This document shows positions 35,019 to 44,459 of a stretch of DNA of 64,000 nt, in pieces. Both the position numbers and the translations under genes were made by a program. This DNA is from Phytophthora hibernalis (lineage: Eukaryota > Oomycota > Peronosporomycetes > Peronosporales > Peronosporaceae). Position 1 is the stretch's first letter; each line of letters begins with the position of its first letter. The notes under the pieces are model-generated. The model ran no database searches. It was not told the origin of the DNA and saw nothing but the letters and a program-made list of their open reading frames with translations. The stretch spans positions 992,001 through 1,056,000 of the forward strand of contig JAAKBF010000030.1 in assembly GCA_012656075.1 (NCBI GenBank). The letters run 5' to 3'.

Positions 35019-36874
35019 ATGGCGAGTGTCGCGTCGTCGAGCTCCGGCGCGGAGGCTGACATCGAGCCGACAGAGGCAACCGCCCCCGAGGCCCACGTCC
35101 CTGCAACTACTGTCTATGCACCCCCACTGGAACAGCGCCAATATGCAAGCTGGGAGGACTTCTTTGCAGCTTTCGCCACGTATCAGGATGCAACGCATCA
35201 AGTATTCAAGAAACGGACGTCTACGAGCGTGGCCGCGAGAAATGCTGAGCTAGACAGGAGGGGTACGCTGACGGCTAAGACGCAGATCCCGCTCGCGTTC
35301 GAAAACTACTACCGTCGGCTATGCTGTACGCATGGTTGGAACCGCCCAAGTCGCTCAAAAGGAAAGAGAAAGAACTACTTCGTGAAATCTACGCAATGTG
35401 AGGCGCAACTGTCACTCACGGTGGTGTGGGCGGCGGACAGGGGCTTCCAAGTGACCGTGACGCAGCAAAACACGACGCACAACCACGGGCTGGGATCAGT
35501 GACTTACGAAAACCATCCTGTCAACCGCCGCGTCGATGAGGCGGATGTGATTAACTTCGTCGACGAGCTCCAAATGGCTGGGGTGAAAAGAAGCTCATCT
35601 TGGAGTATTTGATACGGAAAACGGGTAAGATGCCTCGTGAGGTCTCGCTAACATGCTAGTTAATTAAACTTATTTGTTATTTGCTGTCTTTAGGGAAGAA
35701 GGTTACGCTGAGAGATGTCCACAACCTCGTCCAGAAACTGAAGGATGCGCGCCGAGGGACAACTTCTGTTGAGGCTAGATTGGATTCTGTTTTGCACGAC
35801 TTTTGCTGTTCTCGAAAGGAAAACACAGCCACTATCTACGTGGACGACGACAAATTGGCTCAGACTATCACGTTCCAGACGCATGAAATGCGAAGATTTT
35901 TCGAGGCGTTTCCGGAGGTGCTGATGATTGACGCGACTCATAACATCAACGACGCCCTCTACAAGCTCTTCAGCTTTATGATCCACGACGTTTTTGGACA
36001 CGTAAGTGCATCGACTGAATTTGCAACTCTTGTACGAATATTTTGTCTAACACTGTGAGACTTTGCTGTGACTCTATTGACTGTGCTGTGACTTTGTGGC
36101 TTTATGAACTCTATTGTGCTGCTGTGACTGTTATGTGACTGAATTGTGACTTTGTGGCTGTATTGTGACTTTGTGACTCTGCTGTGGTCCGTGATATTAT
36201 GTTGTTTACAGGGGCAGTACGTGCAGCACGCACTCATGGAAAACGAGAGTGCAGAATGTCTTACTGATGCGATTACCTCGTTTAAGTCTTTCAACCCCAC
36301 GTGGGATCAAGTGCGTTTCATCATTGTGGACAAGGACTTTGGAGAGATTTCATTGCTTAGAGATGCTTTTCCTGGTGTACGCATTCTTCTGTGTATTTTT
36401 CACGTCGTGAAGTACCTTCAAACCGAGGTGGTGAAACGAGAATACGGAGTGCTGGATCGTGACAAGGTGGAAGATGCTGTACACATGATGCTGAATGCAC
36501 AGACAGAGGCTGAATACGAGACCGGCCGAAAGTATTTGTACTATATCGTGGAATGCAAGCAAATTCTGCAACATGAAGACGTTCCGGAGGCCGATCATTC
36601 GTTTTTGAAATACTTCAACGCGAATTGGCACCGGTGCAGAGAAACGTGAAGCGGCTACGGACGGGTGGACGTCCCTCATCTAGGCAACAACTCTAACAAT
36701 CGGTACGACCTCACGATCACTATAAACATGGTGAGTTACATTATTAACATCTTCTTCTGCGTGGGTTTGCTAGCCTGGAGGCCGCCTGGGGGTATTTAAA
36801 AGACGTACCGAAGCCCACCATGATGCTTGATGAATGTGTGGATACACTCATGTTTTTCTCGTGGGAAACCGAAA
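35019..36874 (+). pseudogene. MULE transposase (SWIM-type), N-terminal and catalytic part, 3' end cut off by inversion
   Basis: The start is MASVASSSSGAEADIEPTEA. An FAR1-like DNA-binding segment (WEDFFAAFATYQDATHQ ... TTHNHGLGSVTY) precedes the MULE catalytic core. Two acidic positions are visible, LMIDATHNINDALYKLFSF and FIIVDKDFGEISLL, followed by ILLCIFHVVKYLQTEVV. Three introns fit: 35625-35693, 36002-36211 and 36703-36773. One A missing near 35587 explains a slip. An in-frame TGA at 36647-36649 precedes HLGNNSNNR. After the last intron the frame reads LEAAWGYLKDVPKPTMMLDE and ends at WETE near 36871, where sequence switches to piggyBac. The missing C-terminal half lies inverted at 39772-38061. 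Confidence 0.85.
36055..36190 (+). repeat. Degenerate TGTGACT tandem repeat inside a MULE intron
   Basis: The 210-nt second intron is about three times the usual size here. The extra length consists of irregular copies of (C)TGTGACTNTNTNG words, suggesting microsatellite-like growth inside the intron. Confidence 0.7.
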
Positions 36875-37600
36875 GGTGGCTTTCAGTGCTCCTACCTGTG
36901 CCATCGAGTACAACCAATCGATGCAGGGTGTCGACCGATTTGACCAGCTACGATCGCGCTTTTCGGTAGCCGATGGACACACTTTTCGTCGATGGCACAA
37001 AAGCTTGCGATGGCTTTTATTGAACTTGCTCGATGCAACGCCTATATAACGCGTAAACTAGCCGGCAAGGCTAACAAAGGGCAGGATCCCCATCGAACAT
37101 TCGTTGTAGAGTTAACGTCGGCACTGCTAAATGGCGGGTGGAGAAATTCGCTCTGTGGTACCGGTTTACTATTCGATGACCCGATCGATATTGACCTCGA
37201 CGTTCTGAGAACTCCTTGCAGAGAGCAGTGACACGAAGTCGTCGCAGCTCCGTTTTCGGTATGCATCCCTAGACGCTCGTGGCAAGTGTTTCCCGACTCT
37301 CGACGGAAGCGCGAATGTGTGATTTGTCGTTTCGAAGAGAGGTTTCCGACGGAAGCTACAATGTACTGTGCGGAGCACTGTGTCTCCTTGTGTTCAGAAG
37401 CTTACAGCGGCCCCGCCAAGTCGTTTGCATGCCCGGATGTGCACTGGACGTGCTGGCAGAAGTTTCACAAGTTCTACATGCCCAAAAAGCTTTTTCTACA
37501 AACGGCAACCTGCGCAGGAAGTCAGAGCTGTTTAGCGCGAAGCAGAGAGCTGCGATATTTTCACCACTAGCAGAGTCTCACGTATCCACGGTCTACGAAG
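36875..37600 (+). pseudogene. piggyBac-like transposase, C-terminal part, displaced by inversion
   Basis: The segment begins abruptly at KVAFSAPTCAIEYNQSMQGV and continues DRFDQLRSRF, the piggyBac block holding the third catalytic Asp (GVDR). After a slip in A4 near 36998 it reads LAMAFIELARCNAYITRKL, the usual helix before the C-terminal domain. The end is a cysteine-rich domain (RKRECVICRFEERFPTEA, MYCAEHCVSLC, CPDVHWTCWQKFHKF) typical of piggyBac C-termini. A stop and slip lie between 37229 and 37290. It has no promoter or N-terminus of its own. The matching N-terminal part is on the minus strand at 41623-39773. Confidence 0.82.
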
Positions 37601-38060
37601 GATAACTTCATGTAAGAATACGCGTGCCGCACTCACTTGAAAAGAACACTGTGTTTGAAAGTAGGATTTCCACTTGACAACACTGTTCAGCCTAGTCGTC
37701 TTACGGCTAAACGACGTACATGCACATTGCAGACACCACCCGCGTACACACTACCGATGACGCCTTCCATAGAAAAGCTAGACCTCTCCCAGAGATCTGC
37801 ATGGTAGGATATCCTGTCGAATCAGCTAGTATTGGTGTACCTTACATCAAACCACTGCTAAAATTCCCGCTGAAGCACTACAAAACTGCAGGATGATTGG
37901 ACAAAAACATAAATGACCGTTATTTAATCGCATACACCCGATAGCCGTGTACCTTTTCTAGCGGTGTTTGTTTCAAAACAAGGTTGTATAACGATACACA
38001 ATGCCACGTTTAACTATGAGAGATTACCTTAATTTGCAAAACGGTGCATTATGCAGCGTT
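37601..38060. other. Non-coding stretch between two displaced transposon 3' ends
   Basis: No gene was found. It should hold the 3' ends of both the piggyBac and the MULE, but I could not identify matching terminal repeats by eye. A palindromic 25-bp motif lies at 38038-38062 and a half copy of it near 38001. Confidence 0.45.
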
Positions 38061-38062
38061 TT
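38038..38062. repeat. 25-bp palindromic motif, copy 1
   Basis: AAAACG-GT-GCATTATGC-AG-CGTTTT. It overlaps the stop codon of the MULE 3' part. Related copies are at 42484-42508 and 42580-42604. Confidence 0.8.
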
Positions 38063-38067
38063 ACCCC

Positions 38068-38087
38068 ATCGGCAACAAAAGGGTTAA
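38068..38087. repeat. 20-bp repeat shared with 42652-42671
   Basis: ATCGGCAACAAAAGGGTTAA is identical in both places, near the MULE 3' end here and next to a Ulp1-like fragment there. It marks a second MULE 3' remnant. Confidence 0.8.
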
Positions 38088-38702
38088 TGAAGTCGATTGA
38101 ACCCACTCCATGGTGCCAGATGCCGCGGTCAGAGTTTGCATCACTTGATGATATTGAGCCATCACGTACAGCTGATCTTGGCTAAATACTCCAACCCTTG
38201 GTACTCGAATGCCGACAGGTTGATTGATCTCTGGAAGTGATTTTGCATACTCATCCAAAAGCCGGAGACATTTCGCCACAAATTGTTCAGTAAAAACAAA
38301 CTTAACTTCACGAGCACACTCGTGAGGGGCAATCAACTTAGCAATAGCTTGTTTTCTTGGGCCCAGTGTTTTCACGGTGAAACCAGCTAAAAACTCGTGA
38401 GCAGACTCATAACTGAAAGTAGATTTCAGCACTCGCGATACGTTTGAGAGTGTGGACGCTAGTACAAGTGTCCCTTGGACCAGATTCGTGGCCTCCTTGC
38501 GCGAGTCTGTCATTCGTTGTCGTTTTTCTTTTTGTTTCTGGCCTTTCCATATTTTGGGGCGTCTTCTGCTCTTGGTACTCTTTGAGACGAAGAAAGAAAC
38601 GCCCTCGCTGGAGCTGGAGCTCTGGTTGGGGTCCTCGCGACTTCGTCTCTTCACAGGCAAAGTCAAACCAGAAGCATTTACGCTTGCGTCTTCAAGAGGG
38701 TG

Positions 38703-38912
38703 ACCTTGAGGTGGTGATACCCCGGCTATGTGATTTTCGATTCTCGGCACTTCGACGCTGTGACTCTCGATTGGAGGCACATCGTCGTTGTGACTCTCAC
38801 TTGTTGGCACACTGTCTGTGTGACTGTCGATTGTTGGCACTTTACCATTGTGACTTTCGATGAATGACACCCCGTCGGTGTGACTTTCGCTTGGTGCCAC
38901 TCCGTCAATATG
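38703..38912 (-). repeat. Coding tandem repeat, 7 x 30 bp
   Basis: Seven 10-residue units of the pattern HxDxVPxIES lie in the MULE C-terminal part (for example HTDGVSFIES and HNGKVPTIDS). The units have diverged, so the array is old compared with the 45-bp array at 7880. Confidence 0.85.
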
Positions 38913-39772
38913 ACCTGGTTCAGACCCTTGATCTTTTCCTGTGACAGCTTCGAGCGTTGGAGGAACATCATCCTCGCTGGGACTCACGACCACGTTGCTT
39001 GCTGGCACCGCTGCCGATAACTGTAAGAGCGGGTTCACTTCTGACAGTCGGTCAGACCGCACCGACGTTTCAGAGCCAAACGGAACATCACCACCAACTA
39101 TAATCTCCTCAAAGCGCTTTCAAGCCACCAGCATTTTCGTGAAAACAGGTGTACCGTTACGACTCATGATGTCGGCTATTCGCGTCGCAACGTCGTGAGA
39201 TACGCGAAATTTGTTGGTGCCATTAAGAACCTTGTGTCGGAACGCTGTTAACGAAGAGTCGCTAACTCGAAACGAGTTGCACCCATCTTCATCGTCCGCT
39301 GTGTCATCCTCGTTAACAGGAATGTTCAGTAGACATGTTAAACTCCACCGCGGGTGGATATGCTTGACCGGAATTGCACTCTTGTTCGACAGCAGTCGCC
39401 AATAGATGACATGGCGACAAGGTAGCAGCTCCGTCCTCATGAATGTACAGGAGCATCTGTAAGTCTTCATAATGAACAAAAGATGAGAAATGATAAGTTC
39501 CAATTCAATGCAAGGAATTGATTCAATACAAAATTACGCTTGTGTCAATGTGATGCTTGCGCTCCGGTTCCGCCAAGGATGTCAGCTCAAATACGTGATC
39601 TTGCAGCTCTCGAATATTATACTGTCTTTCGGTCGTTTGCCACACGGAATTGTCTCTCAACGAGCTGGTACGCGTGTTGACTAACTTCCTTGGCCAGCTT
39701 TACCAGTTCCGCATCCGCCCCGCTGTAACGCATATAGCCAACATCCGTCATCTTCTTCGCGTACTCCATTTC

Positions 39773-41623
39773 AGCGATTGACTGCCTACTTGTGTAGTAG
39801 AAGATGGGTCGGCGTTGGAGACAATGTTCACAACTGCCCCATCAACCCACGAGACAGCCACAATTTTGTTGCGAGCGCAGACACCTTGCCGAGATGTACC
39901 TCTCGTTTTTTGTCCTTCTTTGAAAGCATGAAGGAGCGCGGGAAGTGCTTACTATTCTCGCGGACAGTGCCTCGGCAGAACAAATCAAACAACCGAAGGC
40001 TCTCCAAGAGCTGACAGGAAGTGTAAAAGTTGTCGGTGTTGATGATTCTCTTGCTGCCATGTAGCGGTCGAGTGGCCTCAATAACATGCTTTCTCACCTC
40101 AGACGTAAACTCTGTTGCTGCTTGCAGTCTTGCCACGGCATCTCCCTCCACAACACCGCTCAATCGTGAGGACATATCACTTGAGCAATGAAGTCGAAAA
40201 TTCAAAGCCAACCAGGTCCTTGAGCAGCAGCAATTGTAGATTTTGAAATGGTATTTTCCGGTGGATTGAACACGATGAGATGTCGTGCGTATCGCGAGCG
40301 GCAGGCGATGCTCGTCTCATCCACAACACAATTCCGACCAACATCGACAAACTTGAACGATCGAACTTTCAGAAGGTTCAACAGTGGGCGAACTCTAGCT
40401 GCTGGATCGCGTGAAAGATCTGCACGATCGACGTCGTTGCGGAAGCATAGGTTCTTGCGAATGTGTTGGAAGCGCTTTAGCTGCATCACTGTCTCCAATC
40501 CCAAAGTACCGGCGTTCAGAATGCTATCCTCAACCTGTGAGCCCCAATAGTTGGAGTATTCACCTTTATCCACATGGGTCATGTAGAAAAGGATGCCGAC
40601 AAAGCGCATCATCTCATCCAAAGTGCTTCAATGGCTGCGCATACGCATTTGTGTTCTCGACCACCTTCTTCAAAAATGAGAGCGGCAAAACGCAAAGAAG
40701 CTTGAGGCCGCGGAGTGCTCAAAGATTGATCTGAACTTTGGGAGCAGCTTCGTATCTGATGAGCCATCATCACGCATGAAAAGATCCGACGGAGCTTCGA
40801 GCGTCGCACTTGCATGGAATTCCATCTCTGCAATTTTCTCCATCTCTGCTTGGTCGTCGGGTAGCTCCTCTGTCCTTTCAAATCTAGCGTTGGCCTCGTC
40901 AATCTCCTCGTAGTCATCCCAAATATCGTCAATCTCGTGGGCTTCGTGGTACGGGCGGCACAATACCTGCCACGCATTCGGACCTAGATCAACACCGACA
41001 GCACGGGCGTGGTTCGTCACTCCCTCCAACGCTTTCTCGTGACAGATGTAGTGGATGTGCTTCTTTGTCTGATAGCGTGTTGATGCCCAGCGAATTTCGT
41101 ACTCTACCGCTCCACCTCTGCCTTTTACACGGCGTTCGCGCGAAATCACACCGGTCAAATACGTAGCTCCAACCTCGCAATAAAGCGCAGCATTCATCCA
41201 AGGTTCGCGGTCTGGTCTGTAGCAAACGTGGCTACCAATCCTCACTCTGGACGATACAGGTCCCAGTGTCGCCATTTGCTCGATGCTGCTGGTGTCGATG
41301 GTCGCGTGACTAGCAGACGCACGAACAACAGCACCTTGTCGTTTTTGACGCTTCCGTCGAAACGTCTTTACAGCAGCAGCGCTGATGTTCGCTTCTGGCT
41401 CCCACGTGCTGTCTTCAGAGTCATACCTTGTCCACTTGACGAGGAACATGCCGTCATTTTCTTCGCGGATTTCTTCCAACTCGTAGTCACCCCCACTTGA
41501 GTCGTGTTCGTCGTTGGAATTCTCATCTGCAAGGTCGTTGGCATCCTGGAAAGATAGGTTGCGCTTTGCTATTCTTGCGGACGCTCTGCTTGCTTGTTTT
41601 GCGTGTCGTTTGGACGTCCGCAC
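39773..41623 (-). pseudogene. Chromodomain-piggyBac transposase, N-terminal and catalytic part, 3' end cut off by inversion
   Basis: The start is MRTSKRHAKQASRASARIAK at 41623. Residues 47-92 look like a chromodomain: YELEEIREENDGMFLVKWTR followed by DSEDSTWEPEANI. After an acidic linker and a slip near 40740 the piggyBac core follows: MMRFVGILFYMTHVDKGEY, VVDETSIACRSRYARHLIVF (first catalytic Asp), then past a slip near 40260 KYHFKIYNCCCSRTW, and IINTDNFYTSCQLLES (second Asp). A missing A near 39865 restores KIVAVSWVDGAVVNIVSNAD. The reading stops at GSQSL at the TTTC breakpoint (39769-39772). The third Asp and the Cys-rich end lie inverted at 36875-37600. Broken, and so inactive as it stands. 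Confidence 0.85.
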
Positions 41624-41933
41624 CGTGTTGAGCTGTTTGTATCAGGCGCTTCAATGTAAGTATGAGAGGATAGCAAAGAGAATCGCAACACAAAGAGAAC
41701 CATCGACAAAAATCATTCACAAGTTCTAGAAAACAAACGACAGCATGTTAAGAATCGTATCGCACCACACATACCTCGAATCTTACCGGACCATGCGTTC
41801 TTCCAAAAGCCACGACGCCGTTGTCCATCAAACGGAAGAGGCAAAAACACACGATGCTGGAAACAGTTGCTTCAAGGAGCTCTCTCTTCCTCTATCCGCT
41901 GGCGTAACGATCGCACCGTGCGATCTTACGAAA

Positions 41934-41996
41934 GCGAAGACGACAGCCTCTTCACACGCGCTCGGAGTGGACCGAACTCACAGAGTTTTCCGTGAT
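41934..41996 (+). repeat. Diverged direct repeat, copy 1 (about 63 bp)
   Basis: It aligns with 42185-42248, sharing the core CGAACTCACAGAGTT and CGCGCTCGGA. Identity is roughly three quarters by eye. Confidence 0.7.
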
Positions 41997-42184
41997 CACG
42001 CAGAGCCTTAACCAATTCACCCACGCATCATCTGTGATACATACGGCCGCCCGGAACCATCTAACCGCGGGCGTAGTCTCTCGAGGTGAAGAAGCATCCT
42101 ACAACAACACAGAAGACTACACGCATTAGCAAAACAGCAAGCACTTCCCGACGTTCACTCCACGCGCGTACATACCACCGCGCA

Positions 42185-42248
42185 GCAAAAGACGGCAGCT
42201 TCATCACGCGCGCTCGGACAGGATCGAACTCACAGAGTTGTCCGTAAC
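42185..42248 (+). repeat. Diverged direct repeat, copy 2 (about 64 bp)
   Basis: Partner of 41934-41996, about 250 bp away. Confidence 0.7.
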
Positions 42249-42483
42249 CGGTCTTCTCGGGTATCCTTAAGTAGCAACACGCAGCCAGATCAAGTGGCGA
42301 GTGCCAGCTCGCCGCTTCGCTTGCTGACTGTTGAGTGGTCGCAGGCTTCCCGTAATTTATCCGTGAAGCCGTCTTTTCCCAAAATATATTCTGGGCTTTG
42401 ATCGTAAGTTATCGATAGCGCTCTGATGTCTCCACACACAAATCGATGTTTTGGCCAATAAGATGCTTGCCGCAAATTTAAGT

Positions 42484-42508
42484 AAAACGCGGCATTATGC
42501 CACGTTTT
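42484..42508. repeat. 25-bp palindromic motif, copy 2
   Basis: AAAACG-CG-GCATTATGC-CA-CGTTTT, the same layout as the copies at 38038 and 42580. Confidence 0.8.
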
Positions 42509-42579
42509 AACTGGTAGCCCGATTATGGCTCTGTGCATATGGCCATGATTATCATCAAGGCTGGCCGGAAAACACTACC

Positions 42580-42604
42580 AAAACGATGCATCATGCGTCG
42601 TTTG
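42580..42604. repeat. 25-bp palindromic motif, copy 3
   Basis: AAAACG-AT-GCATCATGC-GT-CGTTTG, the same layout with one changed end base. Confidence 0.75.
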
Positions 42605-42651
42605 AGTAAAACATATGAGATAAACTATGCAATCCTTTAAACAGAAAATGT

Positions 42652-42671
42652 ATCGGCAACAAAAGGGTTAA
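42652..42671. repeat. 20-bp repeat shared with 38068-38087
   Basis: An identical copy of ATCGGCAACAAAAGGGTTAA, directly upstream of the Ulp1-like fragment. Confidence 0.8.
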
Positions 42672-42675
42672 ATCG

Positions 42676-43308
42676 ACTATCAGTACCGCCTGGTCTCGAT
42701 GAATACCTAAATATTGGTAAAGATAGCGCTACTGCAGCAATTCGGAGTTTGTTATTGACTATGACTCGAGAATCGCCATTCGGACGGATTCGTAATGACG
42801 CTATATTACGGTTTCGCGAAGACGAATGGCTCAACGATGACGCCTTAATGCACGGTATGACAACGCTTCACGAAGAATACGGTCCGATTGGCATCGTTTC
42901 CCCGGCATTTTGTGGGACTGAAGATATCGAAAGTAAATACAAGATTATCGAAGGTAGCAAGCCGTTTCACAGCCGCAATGGATTCGTGCTACTTCCACTC
43001 CACCTCGACAAAAATCACTGGTGCGGCGTCGTGTTCGACCTGAAATCGACACCACAAACGCTCACTGTGTTTGAACCTCAGCAAAACGGAAGCACTTCGA
43101 GGAATGCGAAACCATCGTCGAAACTTGTTCGTCGGTCGAGACCACGAAGTCGATGGTAGCTAAACGAGAGGAACGTTTGAAGCAATCGGATGGCTACAAC
43201 TGCGGTCCGCTGGTGCTGCTGTTCTTCAAGTGTACCGTGAGAGGAATAGCCTTTCCAACGTCCCCGTCAAAAGCCTTCTATGATACTTCAGGATGCGGTA
43301 TCTGCTGA
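42676..43308 (+). pseudogene. Ulp1-like (C48) cysteine protease fragment
   Basis: The readable part begins GLDEYLNIGKDSATAAI without a start codon in frame. It continues with FREDEWLNDDALMHGM (the W-L-N-D entry motif), LPLHLDKNHWCGVVFD (catalytic His) and, after one or more slips near 43095, LKQSDGYNCGPLVLLFF (Gln and catalytic Cys of Q-x(4)-NCG). It ends at TGA 43306-43308. Ulp1-type proteases process or remove SUMO-like proteins, and versions of them are often carried by DNA transposons. The 5' end is missing and the flanks are transposon debris, so this is probably a transposon-carried copy, not a host SUMO protease. Confidence 0.7.
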
Positions 43309-43776
43309 AGGCACTGCATGCATAGGGAAGCTATAGTACCTAAGACTAAATAGTACTTGCGGTTGACCATTCAATGTTAAAAAAGATTCTTTACTCGTAT
43401 TCGTTCCCAGGAAATAGATAGCATTTCTTCATGTCATGCTGAAGTCGAAGAGATGTTTTGAGTGTTGCTCTGTCCGAGTTAGCTTTTTGAAGTCACAATC
43501 ACAAGTCATGCGCACATTCGCGCAACACCAAATTGTGTTCGTACGACATTTAGACGAGAAGACGGCATTATCGTATGCGCAATCAACTTCCCCTTGAGTA
43601 AGATGCCTAAATTTGATGAAATTTATGAAATCCGCGCGCGTAATATATTCCTGGTTTGTGCCTTGTGCCTTCTGTGTCTTTGTCCACTGTTAACTCAGAG
43701 GAGGTGACTGACACGGTGATTATTATGCGCTCTTAGGTACGAAGGCACAAACCGGCTGTGTGACTCTAACATCGAC
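43309..43776. other. Intergenic, no gene seen
   Basis: No open frame of interest and no repeat were recognised. Confidence 0.5.
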
Positions 43777-44228
43777 CTAATAATAATGTGGCGACACAGA
43801 AAACGAAAGCCGATCTGGTCCTAAACTTTTCGCTAGGCGTTCTAAAGACTTGAAGCCGGAAAACGCGATCTGAGTAAGGCTGGCGAGGGCGAACAGCACA
43901 CCAATGATGATCGTAGTGAACGGTCCGTTCACTGTGAACGTGTCAGTGTTTTTGCACAAAGCTCCGGTCACCTCGGAGAGCCAAGTTACATGTACATACC
44001 GGTACATGTATTAATACCGGTACAGGATATCTCTCGTTCTCCATGACTGCAGCTTGTAGAGAACCCTGCTCTCGTTGCAATAGAGATTCCAAAGATCCAA
44101 TGGCTTTCAAGTTGAAAGTAAACCGTCCGAATGGAGATTTGCTGGCTACGGAATGGAGGCCAGTCACGTGACATCCAGACTCTTGTAGCCTGTGATTGAG
44201 GTTGCAGTAAACGATGCGGCACTTGCAA
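43777..44228 (-). pseudogene. Possible gene remnant with one membrane span
   Basis: Two minus-strand frames look related. The first reads MTGLHSVASKSPFGRFTFNL and on to LQREQGSLQAAVMENERY. After a disturbed stretch full of TACCGGTA words (43995-44025) the second reads WLSEVTGALCKNTDTFTVNG and PFTTIIIGVLFALASLTQIA, a likely membrane span, ending in a stop at 43777. Family unknown. It may be a short intact gene with an intron I cannot place, or debris. Confidence 0.3.
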
Positions 44229-44280
44229 GTTGAGATGTCATTCCCCTTCAGTCATTTTCCCAAGCACGAACTGCGAAATT

Positions 44281-44309
44281 CATGTTCACGGGGTAGTCCC
44301 GTGAACATG
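44281..44309. repeat. Perfect hairpin: 12-bp arms, 5-nt loop
   Basis: CATGTTCACGGG at 44281-44292 and its exact reverse complement at 44298-44309 are separated by GTAGT. Confidence 0.88.
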
Positions 44310-44353
44310 TCCCAGGACTATTACAATACAGTTGATAGCGATGCCGCGGTACA

Positions 44354-44400
44354 GTAGGCCGACAACCTGCGAAAGATTCTTTCGCAGGTTGTCGGCCTAC
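44354..44400. repeat. Perfect 47-bp palindrome: 23-bp arms, 1-nt centre
   Basis: The arm starting GTAGGCCGACAACCTGCGAA (44354-44376) is repeated exactly in reverse complement at 44378-44400 around a single T. It is the longest perfect palindrome I saw in the window, 45 bp after the hairpin at 44281. Confidence 0.92.
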
Positions 44401-44459
44401 GTGTACTGGAAAGACCCACCACCACCACCATTCCCGCCTTATCCAAACCCTCTTCACAC

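Larger units (their letters stand above)
38061..39772 (-). pseudogene. MULE transposase, C-terminal part with SWIM zinc finger, inverted
   Basis: On the minus strand it opens with MEYAKKMTDVGYMRYSGADA and LVKLAKEVSQHAYQLVERQ, the helical stretch that follows the catalytic core in SWIM-type MULEs. The SWIM finger is CSCTFMRTELLPCRHVIYW (39455-39405; C-x-C, C-x-H). A TGA at 39122-39120 interrupts LVA/KRFEEII in frame. Downstream come seven 10-residue repeats, a basic linker and a helical tail ending near 38061. It starts exactly at the TTTC breakpoint next to the piggyBac N-terminal part, so it is the missing half of the plus-strand MULE at 35019-36874. Some frame joins between 39620 and 39480 are unresolved and may hide an intron. 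Confidence 0.8.
41624..42675. other. Transposon debris, no intact gene
   Basis: The region upstream of the piggyBac start holds a diverged direct repeat (41934-41996 and 42185-42248), two palindromic 25-bp motifs and a copy of the 20-bp MULE-end word at 42652-42671. Open frames in it are short and unsupported. Confidence 0.55.

Noticed and set aside
36834..37049. In-frame MULE-piggyBac fusion protein
   Set aside because: The two parts meet in different frames at 36871-36875, so the chimera is not translated through.
34798..38060. Terminal inverted repeats of the MULE and piggyBac elements
   Set aside because: I compared the flanks by eye after mentally undoing the inversion and found no convincing pair; a dot plot is needed.
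41934..42248. tRNA genes
   Set aside because: Only a B-box-like core is present; no cloverleaf or A box could be drawn.
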